From: Herpetosiphon sp042688385
GTDB lineage: Bacteria > Chloroflexota > Chloroflexia > Chloroflexales > Herpetosiphonaceae
Length of the DNA: 64,000 nt
Assembly: GCF_042688385.1 (NCBI RefSeq)
Contig: NZ_JBHUPY010000010.1
Coordinates: 216,837-280,836 of the forward strand
Reading direction: 5' to 3'
Below the pieces are notes generated by a model that was not told where the DNA came from, did not search any database, and worked only from the letters and a program-made list of their open reading frames with translations. Shown here one piece after another: positions 51,209-60,786 of the stretch (positions within the stretch are counted from its first letter, which is position 1; every line of letters begins with the position of its first letter). Both the position numbers and the translations under genes were made by a program.

Positions 51209-51792
51209 GCCATGAATCCTGGCTGATTCGCCATGGTGAGAGTGCCGCCAACGCTGGCCAACGAACCGCCGACCCAGCCAGTATTCCCTTGACTGAGCTT
51301 GGCTGGCAGCAGGCTCGCAACTTAGTTGAACGGCTGCCCCAACCAGATCGGGTGATCGTTTCGCAATATTTGCGCACCCAGCAAACCGCAGCGCCATTGC
51401 TCGAGCGCTACCCACAGTTGCAAGCAGAAATCTGGCCAATTCACGAATTTACCTATCTTTCGCCAGCGCTTTGCAGCAATACCAACCAAGCCGATCGTCA
51501 GCCAATGGTTACGGAATATTGGCAACGCTGCGACCCTGATTATCGCCATGGCCCAGATGCAGAAAGCTTTCGCATGTTGATCGAACGGGTACAAGCAGCG
51601 TTGCAACAGCTGCAAACCTTGGATGGAATAAGCTGCGTTTTTGCCCATGGTCAAGTTATTCGGACCATGCTTTGGCTGCAAACCCAAACCATCACCACCA
51701 TTGATCAAGCCTTGATGCAACGCTGGCATGCCCACGGCAATCAACAAGTCGTTGGTAATGCTGAATGCATTCGTTTGACATGGCCAGAATAG
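51205..51792 (+). CDS. Histidine phosphatase (phosphoglycerate mutase-like)
   Basis: A 195-residue protein with the phosphohistidine motif RHGESAAN at 9-16 (H10) and the second catalytic histidine in FAHGQVIRTM near 149-158. Segments LTELGWQQARNL and QYLRTQQTAAPLLE place it in the cofactor-independent PGM/SixA/GpmB group. Substrate is unknown. It is translationally coupled to the methyltransferase gene. Confidence 0.88.
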   Translation: MSHESWLIRHGESAANAGQRTADPASIPLTELGWQQARNLVERLPQPDRVIVSQYLRTQQTAAPLLERYPQLQAEIWPIHEFTYLSPALCSNTNQADRQPMVTEYWQRCDPDYRHGPDAESFRMLIERVQAALQQLQTLDGISCVFAHGQVIRTMLWLQTQTITTIDQALMQRWHAHGNQQVVGNAECIRLTWPE

Positions 51793-51830
51793 CGAATTGA
51801 GCTTTTGGCTATAAGACAACCAGCAGCATT

Positions 51831-52002
51831 CCCTCACCCCCAGCCCCTCTCCCACTGCACGCGGGCGAGGGGAGCATTGGTCTCGTGATTCCCCCTCGCC
51901 TCGCTGGCGGGAGCGGGGTTGGAGTGAGGGGATTATCTCCAACCCACGAAACCAAAAAGCCCCTCTCCTGCATACGCGGGAGAGGGGTTGGGGTGAGGGA
52001 AT
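51831..52002. repeat. MITE-like palindromic repeat, copy E plus half copy
   Basis: The full element (51831 to about 51931; right end GGGGTTGGAGTGAGGGG) is followed immediately by another right half (CCCCTCTCCTGCATACGCGGGAGAGGGGTTGGGGTGAGGG) ending at 52002. Confidence 0.78.
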
Positions 52003-52021
52003 CAAGCAGCCTTTGCTCAGC

Positions 52022-52765
52022 TTATAAAGGTAGTTCTGGTTTGGGCAAGCCCTCTAATTCTGCATATTCATAGACAATTGAGCGCAGGTGATCGAGGCTA
52101 TTGAGAATAAAATAGTGCTCGTGATAGCCATAAGGAGCCGAGGCAGTATCGGCAACGCGTTCAATATCAAACTCATAGCGTGGTGTTTCTGGATTGAGCG
52201 AATGCAATAATTCGCCTGGTGATGAGAGCAAGCCAGCGCCGAGCACCTTCAACTCGCCGTTTTCGCGCAGCAAGCCAAACTCCGTGCTAAACCACCAGAT
52301 CCGCGCAATGCCTAATTGCTGGCGCTCGTCCTTGGCCGAAAGATATAATGGCCCGAATAATTGGGCAATATCGGCAAACTCTTTGTTGGTAAACGCTGGC
52401 AAGTGGCCAAAATATTCGTGAAACAAATCGGGCAGCGGCGTAAATTCCAATTCATGCGGGCGGCGAATGTAGTTCGTCACCGGAAAACGCCGATCAGCAA
52501 TGTGCTCAAACCATTCGGTTGGCCCGAGATAGGCGTTTTGAGCATCGCCCAAAGCCCAACCAGTCAGCGTATTCAAGTGATCGCTCACGGCCAACGGATC
52601 GGGCAAATGGCTGCGGTCGAGATTCAATATATCGATGCCATCGAGAAAAAGCTGGCAGGCATGTTCTTGAGCGAGGGGCAATTGACGCTGCCAGAGCGCT
52701 GCCCATGTATCGTGATCTTCTTGTGGATATTCCAAGCGGCTAAGGGTTGGCGATGCGGTGGCCAT
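52022..52765 (-). CDS. phhA: Phenylalanine 4-monooxygenase (aromatic amino acid hydroxylase)
   Basis: A 247-residue monomeric-type hydroxylase with the iron facial triad visible: DLFHEYFGH gives H116 and H121, and STEFGL gives E162. The pterin-binding surroundings (RPHELEFTPLPD near 102-113, LGAGLLSSPGE near 175-185) also match. It makes tyrosine from phenylalanine with tetrahydropterin and oxygen. AAGGAG precedes the ATG, and a good promoter sits at 52854-52882. It ends facing the plus-strand histidine phosphatase. Confidence 0.95.
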   Translation of the reverse strand: MATASPTLSRLEYPQEDHDTWAALWQRQLPLAQEHACQLFLDGIDILNLDRSHLPDPLAVSDHLNTLTGWALGDAQNAYLGPTEWFEHIADRRFPVTNYIRRPHELEFTPLPDLFHEYFGHLPAFTNKEFADIAQLFGPLYLSAKDERQQLGIARIWWFSTEFGLLRENGELKVLGAGLLSSPGELLHSLNPETPRYEFDIERVADTASAPYGYHEHYFILNSLDHLRSIVYEYAELEGLPKPELPL

Positions 52766-52853
52766 TGATCACTCCTTTGTGTAAGCCATAGGCTGCCAAC
52801 CAAGCCCAAGCATGGGAGTGCGGCGGCAGCAGTGCCAAAATACTTGCCTTGCT

Positions 52854-52882
52854 ATTGTACCAAATCTCGGCAGCTTCCCCAA
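52854..52882 (-). promoter_or_regulatory. Candidate promoter of phhA
   Basis: Minus-strand TTGGGG (52882-52877) and TACAAT (52859-52854) with exactly 17 bases between them. Confidence 0.5.
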
Positions 52883-52937
52883 CAGCAAAGCACTAGAATT
52901 GCTCAGCATTATGTAATGCGTGGTAGGTAACCTAAAC

Positions 52938-55379
52938 TTATTCATCAATAATTACATCCAACAATTTTTGATCAAAGGGTTGTTGATTACGCAAATTATT
53001 GAGTTGCAGTTCATGCTGATGCACTCGCTCGATGCCTAAGGGTCGTTCTTGCTCTAAAACGGCCTGCATGCGCGATTCCGCTTCAGCCACATCGCCAAGC
53101 TTCCAATGGAGCAGACCGATTTTCCACAGAATATCTAAAGCATTTAAGTGGTTAAAGTGTTGCATGAGTGTATATGCGTTATTCAAGGTCTCGATTGCTT
53201 GGGCATAATCAGCTTTCAAAACAAGCAATCTCGCCTGCCCTTGGAGCATATACGCGCGACCTTGATCAAAATTCATGCGTTCAACAATGACAAGGGCTTG
53301 ATCCAAGGCCATTTGTGCTTCATCAAGTTGATTCAATTTCAGATAGGTTTGCCCAAGATTGTATAAGGCGCGACACTCATCTTCTTGGTTGGCAAATTGT
53401 TGCGCTAGTGTCAATGATTCGATATAGTAGTGAGCCGCTTCGGCATAACGACCCAACTTATTAAGACAGCCGCCTAAGTTATTGACTCGTAAGCTTTCGA
53501 TAGGCCCACCATGACCACTCTCCCGAAACAGCCGCAGGGCTTCCAGTTCAAGTTCAAGGGCTTTCTCTAGGTTTGGCTGGCCACCCATTTCAATATAGCA
53601 TGTGGCCATATCGCCCAAAGTAGTTGATTGAAGATACATATCCTGACTTTCAAGCCCGATTACATACGCTCGTTCGTGCCAGTCAAGTGAGAGCGGATAA
53701 TTACCTTGTTGGAGATAGTGATTCGCGGTCGTTAGAGCCAGAACTCCAGCTTTATAAAGCTCCTTAATCCGCAGTGCTCGCTCAACAGCCTGTTCTCGTT
53801 CATTAAGATTGATGAATCGTCGTCCAACCCGAATATTGCTCGTTTTACGGCTGTAAAACACTGCATCAACCAAAATCTGGTCAGTGATTGGTGAGCTTGG
53901 TTGCTGCTGCGCCCATCGCCACGCCACTACGATATGCGCATGCTCACGATCAAATGCTTCAATACTTTGGATTTGAGCAGAACCACCTTTTTGATAATCA
54001 TCTGAAATAGTTTTGAGAGTCTCAACACTGGTTTGGGCATACTGTAAGTGCGTTTGACCCTGTTCGACTTCCGTCAAATAGTGCCGCAAGACACTGCGCA
54101 CCAAGTCGTGCATGCGCCAGCGTTCTTGACGATGCTCGAATTGAATCAAATTGTGCGATGCCAGTTTATACAACAGGTTTTCATTCGCCATATTCAGCGC
54201 CAAGCCTGCCGTCGCCAACCCCAATTCGCTGCTGAAATCGGCTACCACCACACTCAACTGGCGCGCCAAGGCTTGTAACTCACTCGGCAAGCGCGCATAG
54301 CTCAACGCCAACGACGCAGCGACGCTCGCCTGTGGGTCGTCCGGGTGTTCCAAGGCCGCCAGCTGTTGCTGCTGATCCTGTAATTGCGCCAGATATTCAG
54401 CAACCGCCAACTCGGGATTTGCAACCAAAATACTGGCGCTGATCCGCAACGCCAACGGCAAGTAGCCACAGGCTGCCGCCAGTTGTTGCGCGGTTGCCGC
54501 ATCCAAGCGTGGGCAAATCTGCTGCAGCAAGGCTACCGCATCTGACTCCTGCAATTCGGTTAAATGCAGTTGGGCCATCAGCGGCATCGCAAAGCGCAAA
54601 CGGCTGGTTACCAACAAACAATTGCCCGTCGGCGGAGTCAAATCCTGCACATGGGCCAGATCACGCGCATCGTCAGCCAAAATTAGTACCCGCTTGCCGG
54701 TCAATAGCTCCTGATACTGAGCGATCAATTGCGCGCGATCGTCCGGCAATTTGGCATTCGGCTGAAACTGACTGATCACGCTGCCCAAGGCTTGCTCGAC
54801 CGTCAGCGGTTGCTCGCGCGAGCCATACAAATTCAGCACCAGTTGCGCATCGGGAAAATGCGGAATCAACTGATGGGCTAAATAGATCGCCAACTCGGTT
54901 TTGCCCACCCCGCCCATGCCTTGAATCCCGCTGATCACTGCGCCACGCGCGGCGTTGCGCGCCACATCCAGCGCATAGCTGACCTGTTGCAATTCCGCAC
55001 TCCGCCCCACAAAATCGGCCAAAATTGGACGCAGTTGGTGTAAGTTTGGTGCGGTGGTCGGGGCGGCGGTCAGTGGCTGATCGCCATTGAGCAAGCTGGT
55101 TAGTTGCTGAATCAAGGCTTTTTGGTGGCGATGATAGGTCGCTTTATGCACGTTGAGCAACGAGCAGTACGTTTCGACTGGAGCGCCAGGATAAGTGGTC
55201 AGCACCTGGAGCACGGCATGCTGATTGGCTTCCAGCGGCAGTTGTTGCAATTGCTGATAAAACGCGCTGAGCCCACCATGCTGCTGAATCGTGTGCCGCC
55301 AGTCCGTGTGGCTCAGCAAGCGCTCTGGGCGCTGCAACACATCCTGCACTGCCCGTTCGTTCCATAAAGTCGTTGTCAT
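52938..55379 (-). CDS. STAND/NB-ARC ATPase with TPR repeats
   Basis: 813 residues. The N-terminal 100 residues are helical with a helix-turn-helix-like end (VETYCSLLNVHKATYHRHQK near 68-87). An NB-ARC module follows: FVGR at 123-126, Walker A GIQGMGGVGKT at 151-161, Walker B VLILADDA at 231-238, and the YLPLALRIS motif near 307-315. A winged helix and a helical linker lead to about seven TPR repeats (about 540-790, for example GDMATCYIEMG and ALYNLGQTYLKLNQLDEA). This is the architecture of signal-transduction STAND ATPases, which include transcription regulators and antiphage Avs-like proteins. No nuclease or toxic effector domain is recognised. It is translationally coupled to a YfhO-like membrane protein. 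Confidence 0.87.
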   Translation of the reverse strand: MTTTLWNERAVQDVLQRPERLLSHTDWRHTIQQHGGLSAFYQQLQQLPLEANQHAVLQVLTTYPGAPVETYCSLLNVHKATYHRHQKALIQQLTSLLNGDQPLTAAPTTAPNLHQLRPILADFVGRSAELQQVSYALDVARNAARGAVISGIQGMGGVGKTELAIYLAHQLIPHFPDAQLVLNLYGSREQPLTVEQALGSVISQFQPNAKLPDDRAQLIAQYQELLTGKRVLILADDARDLAHVQDLTPPTGNCLLVTSRLRFAMPLMAQLHLTELQESDAVALLQQICPRLDAATAQQLAAACGYLPLALRISASILVANPELAVAEYLAQLQDQQQQLAALEHPDDPQASVAASLALSYARLPSELQALARQLSVVVADFSSELGLATAGLALNMANENLLYKLASHNLIQFEHRQERWRMHDLVRSVLRHYLTEVEQGQTHLQYAQTSVETLKTISDDYQKGGSAQIQSIEAFDREHAHIVVAWRWAQQQPSSPITDQILVDAVFYSRKTSNIRVGRRFINLNEREQAVERALRIKELYKAGVLALTTANHYLQQGNYPLSLDWHERAYVIGLESQDMYLQSTTLGDMATCYIEMGGQPNLEKALELELEALRLFRESGHGGPIESLRVNNLGGCLNKLGRYAEAAHYYIESLTLAQQFANQEDECRALYNLGQTYLKLNQLDEAQMALDQALVIVERMNFDQGRAYMLQGQARLLVLKADYAQAIETLNNAYTLMQHFNHLNALDILWKIGLLHWKLGDVAEAESRMQAVLEQERPLGIERVHQHELQLNNLRNQQPFDQKLLDVIIDE

Positions 55380-57820
55380 TGTGCAACCTTTCGCTTAACT
55401 CGAATCCAATTCAAAAGCAAGCCCAACAAGATGAGGCCCAAACTGAGGCCACTCACCCAGCCACCCACGATCAAGCTTTGTGGTTGATAGCGAAATTCGA
55501 CCGTGTGCTGGCCCGCCGCTAACCATACGCCGCGCAAGGCATAATTGGTGCGATAGAGTTTGGCTGGCTGGCCATCAACCGTCACCTGCCAATCGCTGGT
55601 GTAGGCATCGGCCAGCACCAATAAGCCTGCTGCTGGCGTATCGACCTGAACGGTAGCTCGATTTGGCGCATAGCTCAAACTAGGCGTAAGCGTTTGAGTC
55701 GGAGCTGGCCCAAGCGCTGGCACTGCCTCGGCCACAATCGCTTGAGTCGCAGGGTCGAAATCGCTGGCTGCCAGCCGATCAAGCTGGGCCAATTCAGTGC
55801 TAATAACCTCGGTTTGATAGACCATCCACGCTCGTGGCAGCACCTCAGGATTACGATAAATCGCGCCTTCATCGTTGCGTTGCACCAACTCCAACGGTTG
55901 ATACAGCTCAGGGTTGGGGCTATTGGGGGTGAAGATCAGGTATTCCACATTTAGCATATTTAACAAGCGACGCTGATTGTAGGCCATGGTGAAATAAGCG
56001 TGTAAACTATTGCCACCCTCGCCAAGTTTATGATAATCCTTGCCATCCATCAGCCTGGTTAGCCGATTGTATTGAGCCAAATAAAGCGATTGATAGCCGC
56101 GAATATCCTCAAGCCCAAAGGCGCTAAACACATTGGTTGGAATGGCCTGATAGTCGGCCCCAAAGACGCGAAAAACGCCTGGCTGGCGCAACAGAAAGTT
56201 AATTTGGCGGGTTGGTGGATACAGAATCGCTGCATCTTGCAGGGCTGGCTCAGCCAGCAAACTGGCTTGCATATCAGCCGTCGCATGAAACAGATTGGGA
56301 TCGACACTGGTGTTATAGCTCGCACCATACCAGAGCAAATCGCCAGCCAAAACGACTAAAACCAGAGCATTGGCCCAGCAACGAGGAATACGTTTAATCA
56401 ACAAGCCAATCAAGGCCAAACCACTTAATCCAATAATGCCAAGGCTGATTGGGTTGAGCGCCAAACGCAGCAGCGTGCTGTATTGGGCGTAGCGCGAGTT
56501 GGCAGTAAATAACGCAATATGTTGTAATACCCAACCAAGCAAACCAAGCAAACCAAGCAAACCTATGCTACGTTGAAGCCAAAGCGCCCGATTTGGCTTA
56601 GCCAGCGGCTGCTGCAAACTTTGCAGGCCATAGCCAGCCAACATCGCCACGGCAAAACCCCATAAACCAAACCAACGCTGATGGTCGGCAAATTGACGAT
56701 AGGGCGGAATTAGCCATAGCAACAATTGCAGCAATGGCGTGCCAACCGCAATTGCAAACGAGCCAAGCGCCAACAGTGCAAATAATTTAACGCCACGTTG
56801 TTGGCTGCTCCACACTGCTAGCAAAGCGAGGCCCAAGGTTAATACACCAGCATATGGTTGCACACCTTGCAACAAATGCGGTTGCCAAGCGCTTGGATTT
56901 TCGCGCGCAGCCCCATCGACAAGCGGCAAGCCCAAGCGCAACAGCCAAAGCATAATCGAGCTGGCCGAGCCAAGCCCTGAGCCAATATCAAGCCGTTGGC
57001 CTTTGGCCGAAAGCGCAATTTGCGGCAACAATTGTACTGCGCTTAATCCCAACGCCAGCCCAATAGCACTACTAAATTGCGCAATTTGCTTGAAGCGCAA
57101 ACGCCACGTTGGCAACGCAATCAGCTGGTACAGCAGCAAACAGCCAATCCCAAGATAGCAATAAAACGCCAGCTGAATTTGGCTAACCAATGGCAAGGCC
57201 AACACCAAACTTGCTTGTAGCCAATCGCGCCAACGCTGGCTTTGCGAGGCTCGTAGCACCGCCCAAAAACACCACGGCAGCATGGCACAAGCAGCACTAA
57301 ATTCGGGAAAATGCAGCCAATTGATCAGAAAGCCACTCAGCATATAGCCAACTGCCGCCAAGCTGGCAGGCATTTGCCCAAGCTGCATGCGGCGCGCAAA
57401 TTTGTAGCTGCCAACGCCCGCCAACCAAACATTGATCAGCGTGTAGATCCCAAAGGCATAGCGCAAGGGCAGCAACACAAACAGCCAACTCAGGGGGTAG
57501 AAAAAGGCCAATTGGCCATCAGCAAGCAACGGCGTGCCAGTTAAAATTGTTGGGTTCCAAAGGGGCAACGCGCCTTGCTCAAGCAGTTGGTTGGTTACCA
57601 AGCGGCGCGGATAAATTTGGGTAATCAGATCGCTATTAATCGGATTATTGACCGCCACCCGTTCGTAGGAGAAACGCCATGGATGCAAGTGGGCCACAAT
57701 ATCGAGCGGCAAAAACGTATTGCCCAGCACAACCCGCCACATCAGCAGCAGAGCGACTAGCGTGATACAAAGATAGGGCCACCAGCGTTGCCACTGGCTA
57801 GAGAATGAGCGTTGTTCCAT
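55376..57820 (-). CDS. YfhO-family multi-pass membrane protein
   Basis: 814 residues, about 12-14 membrane helices, then a soluble C-terminal domain. The YfhO pattern is visible: DIVAHLHPWRF, LWNPTILTGTPLLADGQLAFFYPLSWL near 82-106, and a C-terminal LVLADAYTSDWQVTVDG with VEFRYQP. Members are predicted polyprenol-linked glycosyltransferases of the GT-C fold. The ATG at 57820 is chosen, since the earlier one at 57847 lies inside a terminator stem of the previous gene. The stop overlaps the STAND gene start (ATGA). Confidence 0.85.
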   Translation of the reverse strand: MEQRSFSSQWQRWWPYLCITLVALLLMWRVVLGNTFLPLDIVAHLHPWRFSYERVAVNNPINSDLITQIYPRRLVTNQLLEQGALPLWNPTILTGTPLLADGQLAFFYPLSWLFVLLPLRYAFGIYTLINVWLAGVGSYKFARRMQLGQMPASLAAVGYMLSGFLINWLHFPEFSAACAMLPWCFWAVLRASQSQRWRDWLQASLVLALPLVSQIQLAFYCYLGIGCLLLYQLIALPTWRLRFKQIAQFSSAIGLALGLSAVQLLPQIALSAKGQRLDIGSGLGSASSIMLWLLRLGLPLVDGAARENPSAWQPHLLQGVQPYAGVLTLGLALLAVWSSQQRGVKLFALLALGSFAIAVGTPLLQLLLWLIPPYRQFADHQRWFGLWGFAVAMLAGYGLQSLQQPLAKPNRALWLQRSIGLLGLLGLLGWVLQHIALFTANSRYAQYSTLLRLALNPISLGIIGLSGLALIGLLIKRIPRCWANALVLVVLAGDLLWYGASYNTSVDPNLFHATADMQASLLAEPALQDAAILYPPTRQINFLLRQPGVFRVFGADYQAIPTNVFSAFGLEDIRGYQSLYLAQYNRLTRLMDGKDYHKLGEGGNSLHAYFTMAYNQRRLLNMLNVEYLIFTPNSPNPELYQPLELVQRNDEGAIYRNPEVLPRAWMVYQTEVISTELAQLDRLAASDFDPATQAIVAEAVPALGPAPTQTLTPSLSYAPNRATVQVDTPAAGLLVLADAYTSDWQVTVDGQPAKLYRTNYALRGVWLAAGQHTVEFRYQPQSLIVGGWVSGLSLGLILLGLLLNWIRVKRKVAQ

Positions 57821-57836
57821 GGCGATAATTCCATAT

Positions 57837-57870
57837 AAAAAGCCCATGGGCTGAAGCTCAACCCATGGGC
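57837..57870 (-). terminator. Terminator after the small membrane protein gene
   Basis: GCCCATGGG and CCCATGGGC (57842-57850, 57862-57870) form a 9-bp stem; on the minus strand TTTTTATATGG follows. Confidence 0.85.
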
Positions 57871-57897
57871 AACAATCCGACGCTCAATTATACGGTA

Positions 57898-58290
57898 TTA
57901 GCTAGCCAAACGTGCTGGACGGCGTTTGAACCACCACCACAAGCCACCAATCGCCAGTAGCGGAAGCATAATCCAGAGGCCAAATTGCCAGCGTTGGATT
58001 TGGGCCAAGGCCTGCTCAAATTGTACAATTGCCTGACCATTGCTGGCACAAAACCCCATACCATCAGGCCGACAACGCTCAATCGGATCAAACCGTGATA
58101 AGTTGCTGAAGCACCAATAACACCCAGCAAGGCTCGCAACGCTAAGCCCGCTGGCAAGCACCATTGGCAAGAGTTTGGCTGTTGCATTTGGGCTGGTCAA
58201 CTGACCAATAAGATAGCCCAAACCCAAGCTACTGAATAAAAAAAAGACCAATAAACCGCTGATCATCAACAGATCACTAAACCCTGCCAT
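57898..58290 (-). CDS. Small membrane protein, possible immunity or partner of the WXG100 toxin
   Basis: A 130-residue protein; start at 58290 (GGAG seven bases upstream). Three hydrophobic helices: about 6-29, 37-57 and 101-118. Between the second and third is a soluble loop with four cysteines across the protein (AGCYWCFSN, ERCRPDGMGFCASN), possibly disulfide-bonded. It begins 18 bases after the toxin gene's stop and before a strong terminator, so the two form a bicistron. No family recognised. Assignment as immunity protein rests on position only. Confidence 0.6.
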   Translation of the reverse strand: MAGFSDLLMISGLLVFFLFSSLGLGYLIGQLTSPNATAKLLPMVLASGLSVASLAGCYWCFSNLSRFDPIERCRPDGMGFCASNGQAIVQFEQALAQIQRWQFGLWIMLPLLAIGGLWWWFKRRPARLAS

Positions 58291-58308
58291 GTGCCAACTC
58301 CAAGCCAA

Positions 58309-59292
58309 CTAGCGTTGATTCTTGCCTGAGGTAGTTTTATCGAGCTGAACTAAGTTATCACGATTGGCCAAAATTTCAGCATGCAGCTGATCTTGGGTCA
58401 TCGAGGTGCCATATTTGTTCCAGAGGTCGATGCCCATTTGCACGGTCAACACATCACCTGGATCGTTGGTTCCGGTCAGTGCATCGCCAAGGTTGGCCCC
58501 ATCTTGCAGGGTTTTAGCGTCAAAGCCAGCGGCTGTGCCAACATAGCCATAGTGAATGTTCGACCAAATATCGTAGTAGTATTCGTTGGTTTGGTCGCCG
58601 CGAATTGGGAAATAGTAGTCCTTGTCGTTTTTGAGGCCAAGCATATCACCCAAAATCGGCTTGTGATCCCAATCGCTGCCAGCATGAACTTTGGCTGTCC
58701 ACATTGCCAAAGCAGTAACAATTTTATTGCCAGGATTACTGCCCATGAGACTATCGTACCATTGTGGATTCATGGCCGAGTCCATCAGCGATTTCATCTG
58801 TTTGACTACATCGCTTTGAGCATTGGTGACCATTTCTTGGTGCATATATTCAATGGCTTTGTCGAAACGGTCGTAGTTATTGGGGTCAGCGGGTGCGGTT
58901 GGGGTTGGCGTTTCTTCAGCGGAAAATTGGGCGGCATTGGCGAACATGGACACGCCACCACCCCGTAAGGCAGCCACGCCTTCGGTTGGCGAGCCTTGGA
59001 ACAAGCGTGATGCTTCTTCTTCAGCTTGGCGCATGACCGTTTTGATTTCAATGGTCAGGGCTTGGCTGGCCCGCAGCGCGCCGATCAAACGGCTAAATGC
59101 TGGAAAAACATTGGCTTGCATTTCGTTGGCAAACGCTCTCGCTGCATCGCCCTGCCATTGGCCACCAACCAGCGCATCGTGCATTTGACGAATGCTTTGG
59201 ACGATTGCTTCGCTTTGGTCGGCTTGACGATTGAAACGATTGGCAACTTGCTCAAGCTGCTCATACTGAGCTTGAACGATTTCTGCGGTCAT
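58309..59292 (-). CDS. WXG100-type protein with polymorphic toxin type 44 domain
   Basis: 327 residues; start at 59292 with GGAGG upstream. Residues 1-95 are a WXG100/ESX-secreted helical hairpin with the W-x-G turn GGQWQGDAAR (W46-G48) and a predicted helix on each side. After a Thr/Pro linker (about 126-138) the C-terminal part (about 139-320) matches what I remember of the type 44 polymorphic toxin domain: IWSNIHYGYVGTAAGF at 242-257, GANLGDALTG and VQMGIDLWNKYG, with histidine H247 central. Type 44 domains are predicted nucleases of effector systems. No ESX/T7SS ATPase gene is in the window. Confidence 0.8.
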   Translation of the reverse strand: MTAEIVQAQYEQLEQVANRFNRQADQSEAIVQSIRQMHDALVGGQWQGDAARAFANEMQANVFPAFSRLIGALRASQALTIEIKTVMRQAEEEASRLFQGSPTEGVAALRGGGVSMFANAAQFSAEETPTPTAPADPNNYDRFDKAIEYMHQEMVTNAQSDVVKQMKSLMDSAMNPQWYDSLMGSNPGNKIVTALAMWTAKVHAGSDWDHKPILGDMLGLKNDKDYYFPIRGDQTNEYYYDIWSNIHYGYVGTAAGFDAKTLQDGANLGDALTGTNDPGDVLTVQMGIDLWNKYGTSMTQDQLHAEILANRDNLVQLDKTTSGKNQR

Positions 59293-59405
59293 TTGTTGCT
59301 TCCTCCTACACAAATGGTGTTGAATTGGGGAATACTGAGGCGGTATGAGGCTGGTATGAGTTGTATTCTCACCAAGCAAAAGTATAACACGTTTGGATTG
59401 TAAGG

Positions 59406-59535
59406 TTCCCTCACCCCCAGCCCCTCTCCCACTGAACGCGGGCGAGGGGAGCGACGTTTTACCTCAAGAGTTGCGGCAAAACCACGGCAAAAAGCCTCTC
59501 GCTCATCGGATGGGAGAGGGGTTGGGGTGAGGGAA
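59406..59535. repeat. MITE-like palindromic repeat, copy F (full)
   Basis: Left end TTCCCTCACCCCCAGCCCC, right end GAGGGGTTGGGGTGAGGGAA. It separates the DUF4419 operon end from the WXG100 toxin gene. Confidence 0.82.
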
Positions 59536-59564
59536 CACAGCTTCGATTTATTCTAATTCTTGCG

Positions 59565-60755
59565 CTATTGAGGCTGGCAAATTGCCCAACCAATTTCAGG
59601 GCTAAGCGTTTGGGTCGTGGCATCAAGCTGAGTGCCGATTAATCCAGCCACACAGGCTAATTCCTGCACCGAGCCATCACGCAATTTGACCGTGATTGGC
59701 ACGCTGGCCAAGCCGCTCGGAAAGCTGCTGTTGGTAATCCCTTGGCCAACCACAATTGTTTTGGTTTGAGCAGAATCGCTGCTTGGCGACTCACCAAATA
59801 AATGCTCAAAAAGCATCCCTTGATAGACTAAACGATTGTGGGCAAAATCCAGTTCATGGTCAAGTTCGCCATTCAACAGCGTCGATCGCGGTTGCTCAAA
59901 TAAGGGATTGCGCAGCGTCGGCTGTTGTTTGGCATCGTTGATATAGGGAAACAGGTCGGCAACCCAACCAGTCACGACTTCGCCGCCATATTGATCATAC
60001 GGTTTGTAGAGTTGCTGCCAAAAACTATGCGGCGGCTGGCCTTCGCTGGTCAAAATCAAGCCCTCGCAAATTGGCGCAAGCCGCTCCGTCCACCACGCCA
60101 AATCATACTCAGCAAGGCGTTGCACCCGTTCGGCCAGCGAGCGCCAATCGGTAGGCTTGCCCAACAGCGTAATATTGGGAATGCCACAAATACAGACCGC
60201 ACTATAATCGAAATAATGCTCAAACTCGTGCATCAGCACAATTTGGCTGGCCGTGCGGCTAATTGCGGTAGTTGTCGAGAAATCGCATTGCAGCGTTTGG
60301 GCCAAATTGGCAGGCAACGCCGCATTGAGCAACTGCGCCCATAACCCAATCGCATGCGTCCATGCCGCGTGGCCACTGAGACCATCAACCTCAATTTCAA
60401 GCGTCTGTTTAGCGGTATGGGCAACGAAGCGCTGGCGTAAATCCTCAGCATGGTAATTAACGTGGTTAGCAAAGCCTTGGGCAATCGTCAGCCAAATACA
60501 ATCAGGGGTGAGCAGCAACGGGTAATGCTGGCTAAATGCAAGGTGAATCGTTTGAATTAGCGAATTATCGTTGCTGGTTTTGACCAACAGCTGCGCAGGA
60601 TCGTGGCTCATTTGGATCAACGGACGCTTGATGCGTTGGGCAAAGTGAGTTTGCGCATCAACCAAGCTCACTTGGCTTTGATACGGCTCCACCGCATCGA
60701 CCACAAATTGAATTGCGCCATGGCGTTGCGCTAAAATCGGGGCAATTGCAGACAT
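59565..60755 (-). CDS. DUF4419 protein (shorter paralogue)
   Basis: A 396-residue protein; start at 60755 with AGAGG six bases upstream. The DUF4419 core is clear: LLLTPDCIWLTIAQGFANH near 79-97, CDFSTTTAISRTASQIVLM near 158-176, CGIPNITLLGKPTDWRSL near 190-207 and GQPPHSFWQQLYKP near 245-258. The function of DUF4419 is unknown. It begins 31 bases after the longer paralogue, with which it shares most of the first 330 residues. The end is reworked (GLIGTQLDATTQ), so this is a tandem duplication with divergence. Confidence 0.85.
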   Translation of the reverse strand: MSAIAPILAQRHGAIQFVVDAVEPYQSQVSLVDAQTHFAQRIKRPLIQMSHDPAQLLVKTSNDNSLIQTIHLAFSQHYPLLLTPDCIWLTIAQGFANHVNYHAEDLRQRFVAHTAKQTLEIEVDGLSGHAAWTHAIGLWAQLLNAALPANLAQTLQCDFSTTTAISRTASQIVLMHEFEHYFDYSAVCICGIPNITLLGKPTDWRSLAERVQRLAEYDLAWWTERLAPICEGLILTSEGQPPHSFWQQLYKPYDQYGGEVVTGWVADLFPYINDAKQQPTLRNPLFEQPRSTLLNGELDHELDFAHNRLVYQGMLFEHLFGESPSSDSAQTKTIVVGQGITNSSFPSGLASVPITVKLRDGSVQELACVAGLIGTQLDATTQTLSPEIGWAICQPQ

Positions 60756-60786
60756 TCTATACCTCTCTACTATCTTTAACGGAGAC

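Noticed and set aside
57821..57847. Upstream ATG (57847) as the YfhO start
   Set aside because: It lies within the right arm and U-run of the terminator of the preceding gene; the downstream ATG at 57820 is preferred.
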